Shown one piece after another: positions 56,575-64,000 of a stretch of DNA of 64,000 nt (position 1 is its first letter; each line of letters opens with the position of its first letter). The DNA lies in NCBI GenBank assembly GCA_963682175.1, contig OY821777.1:17628001-17692000 (forward strand). The letters run 5' to 3'. The notes beneath the pieces are model-generated. The model had not been told where the DNA came from. It worked only from the letters and a program-made list of their open reading frames with translations, and made no database searches. Source of the stretch: Triglochin maritima. Lineage: Eukaryota; Streptophyta; Magnoliopsida; Alismatales; Juncaginaceae. The position numbers and the translations under genes were made by a program.

Positions 56575-58169
56575 AATGATTATGAGAATATCGTTGTTGC
56601 TGTACATATCATGTTAAAAAAAAAAGAAAAGAAAAGAAAACGTGAGTAAAAAAGACTCCATGAGCGATCATTGATTGTTGTAGGCCCCAACCCTTATGTA
56701 CTTGGGCCCCATTTCTTCACGTATTTGTCTCCCTTCTTCAGTATCTCACAGGTTTTGAGGGAATTCGGGTTTGTGTCCATCACTATAACCATGAACTTCC
56801 TGTAGTGCTTCATGTTGGTGAGATCTTCCCTTTTTCATGCATAAATCCATGTAGTATCATGCTCACATTCATTGAGGACGATGCATGAAGTAGGTGTGTG
56901 TGTGGGGTGGGTGTTTTCACGTTTGTACATAGTTTGTGTCTTTTTTTGTTTTTTTTAGTTTTCTTTTGGTTGTACTGCTAGGGTCATGTTAGTGTGCCGC
57001 ATTTAACATTGATATATCTGCTTTCCATGATCTTTGGGTGACTTGTCTTCTTTTGTTTTCCTAGTGCTTTAAAATTTACACATTTCTTTCAAAATCTTCA
57101 TGTGTTTGCGAAAGAAAATGTTTTTGTAGGTTTTGCGTGTGTTTAGCATGTGCAAAACCATTGAGAGGCAAAGTAAAAAGAAAGCTCCCAAAATTGTCTT
57201 GAACTTGATGCATTAGGATTTCTAGTTTACTGGCTTTAGGTCTTATCGAGTCGTTAGGATGCACCCCGGTTTTCCCTCGGGGGGCGTGTAATCATAGGGT
57301 TTCAGCACTCAAACATTTAAAGAAGTCCACCCTGAACCTTGTGAGTCAAATAATTTGTGTCTGTTAGTATAAGTAAGTTTGTCTTAGTCAAGGGCCCTTA
57401 ATCTCTTTTTGTAAAATTTAAGTGTAGGGGTTTTGGTTCCTATGTAGATAAATAAATAAGTGGTGTTCTCTCTTCTCGCACGGCTCCTATCACTCGGGAA
57501 AGTAGGTCTGAGGGGACTTTGTGCCTGGTGCTTTCGAGTCATCTGACTTGGGATGCACCGACCGAACTCCCGTTACACGGGTGGTAGGGATCGCCCTATG
57601 TGGAGATTTCGGGGAAGGTGTGCGTGATAGTGTAAGTCCTCATAGACAATGATGCACGAAACCTGACCCTGGGAGAATCAAACACCAACCAAGAAACTGC
57701 TCCAAAGAAAAAGAAAAAAAAGAAAAAGGAAAAGAAAAAAAAAGTCAAATAAGAACCAAAATGGACATTACACATTGTATCACATTCAGAAGTTAAGGTT
57801 GCCCATGTCTTTCACTTAAGTCCTTAACTAACTTTCACGAATGATTCATTAGGCTAGGTGTGTGGACTGATTACCCATATAGAGTCGACCCGTAGTATTA
57901 CCGCGTCCCATGATTGACAAAATAAGTCCAACGAGTCGTGTAACTAGATTGATTAATGCATCTTGTTCGGATTTTGTGGGTATATCCGCTGAAAACCCTC
58001 AGGAGACAACACTCCTCCTCCTTGGCGACAAGGAGGTTTAACGGCTTTTGCACGTGCTAAGTGCAACCGTGATTCCTACGAAAGTGAGTTAGGATTTTTT
58101 GTTTTTCTCGTATGCTTTTTCTTTTCTTTGTTTTGCTCGGGACTAGCAAAAGTTAGGTATGAGGGTATT
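56575..58169 (+). other. Ty3 3' non-coding region
   Basis: No coding sequence. It holds two A/AG-rich tracts (56616-56642, 57705-57743) and, just before the LTR, GACTAGCAAAAGTTAGGTATGAGGGTAT-like sequence where the polypurine tract is expected, in degenerate form. Confidence 0.6.
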
Positions 58170-59583
58170 TGATTGACATCATTTCATGCTCATATTTGCA
58201 CCTTATATCCATTATCTTTAACCTAAACAATGTTATGTTACGAGTTTTATGTTTGAATTTTAGAAATAAATAGGTTTGAAGAGATGAAGCATAAAAGGAC
58301 CCAAAAGCTAGGAAAAAGAACTTAATTGTGAGATCTGGGGACTAAGATGCAAGTGAGAAGGACCTGAATGTAAGACCGAAGGACCAAAGAGCAAAACAAA
58401 ATACTCCACACCATCATGGGGAGTATTTTGGCAATTCTAGTCGGGTCGGAGCTCCGACAAGCAAAGTAGATGCATCAAAGATCACCAAAGAGATCCAGAA
58501 AAGCCCAGAAGAAAACTTAGCGACATCCGAACCATATAGACCGACAATTGGCGGTCCAAGACCGCTAATTGGCGGTCTGTTTTGGCCCAAATCGGCTAAG
58601 AGTTTTGTGAGTCACGTATGAGTATGTATGTAGTCCATTTCTGGTATTTGTTTAGTCCCATATCGGGGTATTGTCCCGGATTGTCTTTTTCTATGGCTAT
58701 AAATAGAACTCTTCACCTTCTATTGTAATCACTCCATATTTTAAGTGGCTATTCTTCCTACTAGAAGTGAGGCCTTGAAGCACACACTAAAGTAGGAGGA
58801 TGCTACTTGAAATGTGAGTCACTTTAATAAATGTTTCGTTATTATGTTGTTTGTTTTATGTTTCTTGTTTTACTTTGCTTAATTTCATTTCATTAGTTTT
58901 TTAGTAGCTTAGTTAATATGCTTTCCTTTCTTAGTTTAATAATTAGTGTAATGTGTAGTGAGTAGTTTCATCCCCTTTGGGGGGGGGGGGGGGGGTGGAG
59001 TAGATGTTCATACATGCATTAGAGAATGGAATGAATGCTTTATTTCCAATGTGTTGATAAAACATGAATGTATGCTTGCTTGTTTAGGATAGAATTTATA
59101 ACTTGATGAGTTTTGCCAAAATGATTAGACACCTCTCATGCTTGTTTAGATTCTGAAATAAACAACTTGTATATGTAAATATTAATCAACTTGGATGGTG
59201 AATGGATTGATAGGTTTTGCCATAACATTTAGACACTTCCTATGCATGATAACACCACCTTTATTTATGCTTAAAGAATGTGTTCAACACCCACCTCTTT
59301 GCATGTGTGCACTTACTCCACCCCTTAGGGGTTTTCCATTTCTGAATTCCAGCACTCTTCTTTCGTTCTTAGTTAAGTTTTTAGTTAATCGTTTGTTGTT
59401 TTCTTTCGCATTTCATACTTCGTAGTGTAGTATAGCGTAGAGTAGCATAATCAATCCTCTTCTCCATTTTTTGCCACTTGATTTCGTGCAAACGAGAGGC
59501 TGCTCACCTCCCTGAGGACGACCCGTATTTGCCACCGCTTCAACGCGGCTGTGCACTTGCGGTTTAAATTAAAACGTTCAACA
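58170..59583 (+). repeat. 3' LTR of the complete Ty3 element
   Basis: 1414 bp, closely matching 49808-51217. TATAAATAG is at 58698-58706. The G run is 17 bases (58979-58995) against 12 in the 5' LTR. Confidence 0.95.
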
Positions 59584-59620
59584 ACCAGCCATGTTGGTCT
59601 AATCTACAAGTGGGTCACCT

Positions 59621-62400
59621 ATCAGTGACCCACCGCTTGGCACAAAGCGGTCTTTCAGATTGACATCCCAACTCAATAAGAAATATTTGCCGTGGATGGG
59701 TCTCAACTATTTAGTTAGACGCAACACAATATCTGACCTATGATGTTCATGCCTTATAATCTCCCACCGTGGACGAGTATGAAGCATCGATTCTTTTTTA
59801 TGTCGCTCATCATACTCGTAAAGGGAATGTGTTCTACAAGTATTCTTTTATATGTCAATTATTATGAATTGAATGTGCAAACATTTTGTTCCTTGATTTA
59901 TATATTCGTCTTTTGGAAGTGTTGAGAAAGATGCTCTTGGTCCTTAACCGTATAGCTCTAAAAGATAATGGTTTACATAAATCAAAAGTTATTCACAATC
60001 ATGGTAGTTGACATGAAATATTAATTACCGAGAAAAGATTATCGTGTTGGTTAAAGAGTATTGTAGCTCTACAAATATTTAATGACGCGAGTATATAAAA
60101 GAGAAAAATGGTTACTTTTATGTATTGAATAGACCTAGCAAGTGAAACATTATGAAATTGTGTTATGTGTTTTGAATCCTAAGATATGAGACTTATGTCT
60201 TTTCACATCGGAAATGTTTAATTTGATTATTGTCAAAAGTTGTCATTGAACTTAGTGATAAAGGCAATAGTTGGTTAAACATGACTTATGATGGAAAAGA
60301 TAGTCCGTCAAAAGATTATCATTGCCCCTCTTTACTTGAGTAATGATATTAGTGGGCCCTTGATAAAGCGATATTATAATGTGCACAATGTGACTTGTGT
60401 TAAGTTACATATTTATAATTAGCTTAAGAGATTAATAGATGAATATATGCTACAAATGTGAGACATTTAATATTCTTAATATCATGAGGCAATGGATAGA
60501 CACAAGTGATGTTCTTACATCACTAAACGGATCGTGTTTAGTTCGAGTCAACATGACATCTTTGTTAATTGGATAACTACAATGTGTAGCTAGATACCGC
60601 TTATAGTTTGTGATATTAAATGTTTAATATCATTGCCAATATAAATTAATCCTCTTATAGGTCACACCACAAAACTGGCAAACAAGAAGTTTGATTTTAT
60701 GTTCATATGATGTATCGAGTTTCATATGAAATAGTATACATGTGGTGAATCGATAAAATCACTATGTCATGAAACGACATAGCTAGAATCATAAATGAAT
60801 TCATATGAGATGTATGTATTATGGGGTGTAATGTATTGACATTGCATATGACAATATACTACATGATATAATGTGTTTAACATTATGACATATGAATTTG
60901 CTAAGACCCTAAAGATCGAATTTTGTTGGATATAAATCCAAAATTTCATAAAGGCAAAAATTGGACCAAAACGGTCGAACGTTTTCGGAGACCAGTAGAC
61001 CGGAAATTCACAGTAGTTGTTGCGTATGTGAACGGTCAACCAGATGGATGTGTTTGGTTGACCGAAAACTTCTAGGAGCTTCCGCAAACTCTTCTTGGTA
61101 GTGATCGATCGACAAGGTAAAGTCGTGGTTCGACCGATAATTTATGGGAACTTCTACTGGTAATAATCGGTCGACTGACTTGGAGGGCAGTTTGACCGAA
61201 AACTTCCAGTGGCTTTCTAGTTTAGAAATGGTCGACTGTTTGGGCATGTTTGTTCGACCAAAAAATCACAATAGTTTTGGTAGTGTGTGATATGTCGACC
61301 GCCCGGTTTCATGGTCCAATCGAAACCTCAATTAACTGCCAATCAGTCGTCCGATAGGCAAGTTTCGGTCGACTGGTGAGCACGATTTTGCCAGAATTAG
61401 TTAAAGGTTTTGTGTTGATCATGGTTGGATTTATTCCAATTATGGTTAAACGTGGATGAGGGTGATTATGTGTCAATTAATGATTGGTTTTAGGGAGAGA
61501 AAAATAAGAGATCATGGGTTAGTGGATAACCCATGATGTGAGTGTTGGGAGAGTCTATAAATAGGTCTCATCTCCCTCCTTGTTTTAATTAATGCAAAAA
61601 TATTCTCTCTCCCTAACCTCTCCACTGATCCATTCGAAAATCTCTTAGTTAATTAAGCTTTTGGAGATTAAATTCTCAGGGAGCTTTAAATGGATTATTA
61701 GCTATATTCTAACCTTGATTTAGAGATTGATTGACTAGCTCATTTCTCTCTAATCTTGGTTTAGAGTATGGTGAACACTTGGGGGCGAATCGGCGGACAA
61801 TTCAACGGGCAACGCAACTTCGGATCTTCATAAATGTTTTAGAGAACCTTTGGGTATGATCTCCTTTTTTAATGTATATGTTGATTACATGATATTAGAA
61901 TAAATATAAAATAATGTACGTAAAATCGTCGAAAATATGGAAATCGATCATGTATGCATGTGTAAAAATTCTAAAATATATACATACATAAGGACTCGTA
62001 ATCCTACAACTCGGTCATCCTAGCAACAAGCTAGATGTTTGCTTGCAACCACTTATCGAAGAGCAAAAAAAACTTTGGGAATAGGGTTTTGATACTTATG
62101 ATGCTTACGCTCACACATGTTTCACGCTGAGAGTTGCCTTTGTGGATTATAAATGACTTCCCTGCGTATACTGATTTGAGTGGTTGGATGACTAAAGGGT
62201 ATATGACCTATCCCTACTGTATGGAAGATACTTATTCTATTTATCGGAAGCATAGGACAAGAATTGCTATTTGGGTCACCGTCAGTGGCTTGATAAAGAT
62301 CACAATTGGAGGAGAAATAAGAGAGCATTTGCAAGCACACTGGATGGTTCTTGAGGGTTTAGAGACAAGATGATGAAGTCCCTGAAAATAAAATGGAAGG
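59621..62400 (+). pseudogene. TNP2 transposase of CACTA-B, split by a copia solo LTR
   Basis: Left part: FAVDGSQLFS (about 59684), then MFMPYNLPPWTSMKHRFFFM and SLIIL (59740-59818), matching the TNP2 stretch GFNPF...MPYNLPPWxCMK. Right part after the insertion (62014 on): GHPSNKLDVCLQPLIEEQKK, a stop, GFDTYDAYAHTCFTLRVAF, then in another frame INDFPAYTDLSGWMTKGYMT and YPYCMED (62134-62230). The order matches TNP2 exactly. Stops and frameshifts remove function. Homologous to 2544-2935. Confidence 0.88.
59819..62008 (+). mobile_element. copia solo LTR, old copy of the 2999-12794 family
   Basis: 2190 bp, TAAAGGGAATGTG to AATCCTACA, aligned along its length with the LTR at 2999-5050 but clearly diverged. 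The first dinucleotide has decayed from TG to TA. A perfect ACTCG duplication flanks it (59814-59818, 62009-62013). TATA-like CTATAAATAG is at about 61556. The palindrome array (60960-61380) is present but mostly decayed, e.g. GGTCAACC and GGTCGACTG. Confidence 0.93.
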
Positions 62401-62477
62401 AAACAAGCACCAAATGTGCCTAGATGTGGAGGACCTGGAGACTAGAGACGAGATATTAGCGACTAGGTTGCCACAGA

Positions 62478-63332
62478 TAGGGGTGTAAATGGGGTGGGGT
62501 GAGTTTTTGCCCCACTGCCGCCTGCCCCGCCTAAGTTAACTTGGTAAGTGAGGCGAGGTGGGGATGGGAGGGGCAAAAATTTAACAATCGCTACCCACCC
62601 CACCCAATGGTGGATTAGGCAGGGCGGATTAGACGGGTTAGATTTTAGATTTTTTTATTTTTATTTTCATAGCAACGTTTGATTGAAGAGATTCATAAGT
62701 TTTGTAGAGAAATTATCTTGATAACATTGTTAAATACAAAAGTTAAATTTTATTCTCATCATCAACTTTAACACCAAACACCAGGTATTTCATTCTCAAT
62801 ATCAACCATATTAACAACCTCATCATTTTAGTATCTCAATCGAACTAAGAATTATTGTTTCATTCTCAACACCAACCGCTTTCCACATCAAATCGACCCT
62901 AACTATTCTAATTCTTCACACCAAATCCAATCTTGCACCAAATCACCACGACAATACAAGATCACACAAAAAACCAAAACCCAAGCACGGGAGCGTATGA
63001 AATTCACATCCCCTGTTGGAGAGGCGGAGGGGTGGCAGACGAGGATCTTGGGGTGGGAACAGAAGCTAGAGGGGGAGGAGGAGGAGAAAGTGGGATTAGG
63101 GTTTGGAGGAGGAGGTCAAGGCTTAATGGGTTATGAGCTTATGGTTCTTAACTTCTTATTTTCATATTTTGTTTTTGTGCGGAGTACGGGTTAGGCAGGG
63201 TGAGTTGAAAGATAATCATATCCCACCCCATTTATTAAGTGGGTTGGTGGGTGGCTGGTTGGCTTGACCGTAACCCTCGTTAGGAGGGGCGGGGTGGGGC
63301 ATCATGTTAAACCTGCCCCATTTATAGCCCTA
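62478..63332. mobile_element. hAT-type MITE
   Basis: The termini are inverted: TAGGGGTGTAAATGGGG at 62478 and, inverted, TAGGGCTATAAATGGGGC at 63332. The 8-bp flanks GCCACAGA (62470-62477) and GTCACATA (63333-63340) agree at six of eight places, fitting an old hAT duplication. No transposase is present. The right half (62990-63140) is G-rich with a CDS-like look and may be captured host sequence. It sits between parts of the second CACTA-B gene. Confidence 0.8.
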
Positions 63333-63340
63333 GTCACATA

Positions 63341-63960
63341 TCTCGGCTGAGGATTGGTTCACTCTTCTGGACTATTGCTACAGCAAGCTTTCAAGGTACA
63401 ATTATAATGACTTTTAGTTAATTTATATTCAGTGGTTTTAATAATATAAACAAGAGCGAGCTTAACAAAAAAACATGTCGAATTTAGTCATACCACATCA
63501 TTGTGGTACCAAGTATGTGGTGCAACAAAGGGAGGAAATAGTAATACCTAATGTACAATATGTAAATTATTATTGATTCAATGCATTACTTATATAAACT
63601 AACAAAATTGTTATTAAAGGTATTGTAGATTGCGAAAAACCCAGACGCTCCCAAGCCTACTCGTACAGATATGTACATTCGACCACATGACAAGAAGAAC
63701 CCTGAAGCAGCGATTTTTATTGTCATTTTATATTCATATTAGTTTTCAATTACTTTATGTTGTTGGGTTGAATTGATTAATAATTTATGAAATCTTCTAG
63801 TGTGTAGGAACAAATAGTGGCTCCACGAGGATAGGGTGAGACGAGCTCTCAGGGCTATATCACTTCGGCTGACCCTGAGGACTTGATTGGGACTTTTCTA
63901 GGCGACGAGCACAGACGTGTACTGATGTACTCTAGTCTTGTCACCCTTTCAGACTGTAGG
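63341..63960 (+). pseudogene. Second CACTA-B gene (Transposase_24 / Ptta-En-Spm type), partial
   Basis: Fragments fit the plant En/Spm Transposase_24 protein: SAEDWFTLLDYCYSKLSR (about 63350-63395), NKSELNKKTC then HHCGTKYVVQQREEI after a frameshift (about 63450-63540), and IAKNPDAPKPTRTDMYIRPH with DKKNPEA (about 63635-63710). The family pattern is HTTGS+SF...REE, then PxRxEmFxxTHxKK. A further exon-like part, SADPEDLIGTFLGDEHRRVL, lies at about 63868-63930. Such proteins bind subterminal repeats. The gene runs off the window. Some frameshifts are visible, and exon joins were not fully worked out. Confidence 0.65.
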
Positions 63961-64000
63961 ATTTCTAGTTTAATTGTACATATATATTTTTGAAATTTTT

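Larger units (their letters stand above)
49808..59583 (+). mobile_element. Complete Ty3/gypsy element with gag and protease only
   Basis: LTRs at 49808-51217 and 58170-59583 enclose a tRNA-Asp PBS, gag, protease and a further frame. A perfect ACCAG duplication flanks it (49803-49807, 59584-59588). There is no reverse transcriptase, integrase or RNase H anywhere in the 7-kb interior, so it is non-autonomous and must have been copied by a relative's enzymes. A solo LTR (53747-54978) interrupts the end of gag. gag also carries two in-frame stops. The LTR pair differs at few sites, plus a variable G run. Confidence 0.95.
46481..64000 (+). mobile_element. CACTA (En/Spm) transposon copy B, with four nested insertions, runs off the right edge
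   Basis: It starts CACTACTAGAAAAATATGC at 46481. Then come subterminal repeats, a CCA-rich leader (46915-47395), intron-like DNA, Transpos_assoc block (48730-49182), [LTR fragment, Ty3 element], TNP2 (about 59621-62373, split by a copia solo LTR), [hAT MITE] and a second gene with a Transposase_24-like protein (63341-63960). Its own DNA is about 5 kb here; the rest is insertions. The flank is AAA (46478-46480). The 3' end is outside the window. Confidence 0.85.

Noticed and set aside
49179..59625. Target duplication (GTAGT) for the LTR fragment at 49184
   Set aside because: No second GTAGT was found where the LTR should end after 59589; only a possible CTATCA end with GTGAC following.

Overview
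This window is nuclear DNA of a flowering plant. It holds spliced genes with GT..AG introns, a plant AP2/ERF regulator, a nuclear gene for mitochondrial ribosomal protein S14, and many plant transposons with tRNA-Asp and initiator-tRNA-Met primer sites. I cannot name the species. About four fifths is transposon. Only three ordinary genes are well supported: an ERN1/RAP2.11-like ERF factor (17792-18409, +), rps14 (21538-21837, -) and a six-exon plastid-type DUF2358 gene (29750-33676, -).

Layout from left to right. 1-1456 is the 5' end of a minus-strand Ty3/gypsy element that runs out of the window. About 2.1-15.8 kb is a decayed CACTA (En/Spm) element on the minus strand (CACTA-A), split by a full-length Ty1/copia element (2999-12794, target duplication GTTTG). 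15.8-23.5 kb is a gene island with ERF and rps14. 23.5-29.3 kb is a Mutator-like element (MULE) with a plant-mobile-domain (PMD) gene on one strand and a transposase plus OTU-like protease region on the other. 29.7-33.7 kb is the DUF2358 gene. 34.8-36.9 kb is a solo LTR (LTR-D). 37.6-45.2 kb is a second, inverted copy of that LTR (LTR-E). It was hit by a LINE, which was hit in turn by a Ty3 solo LTR, giving three nesting levels, each closed by a perfect target duplication. 46.5 kb to the end is a plus-strand CACTA (CACTA-B). It is interrupted by an older LTR fragment, a complete gag-protease-only Ty3 element (49808-59583, itself carrying a solo LTR), a diverged copia solo LTR inside the TNP2 transposase gene, and a hAT-type MITE.

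The two CACTA copies belong to one family. Their 5' ends face each other across the 30.7-kb gene island. Every transposon protein seen here is broken by stops or frameshifts, often by changes that look like C-to-T decay at methylated sites. The most unusual sequence feature is a set of palindrome arrays in LTRs: copies of CGGTCGACCG shared by two unrelated LTR families, and a different palindrome (GACCGCCAATT-type) in the Ty3 family. I found no tRNA or rRNA gene, no CRISPR array and no clear new biochemical system.
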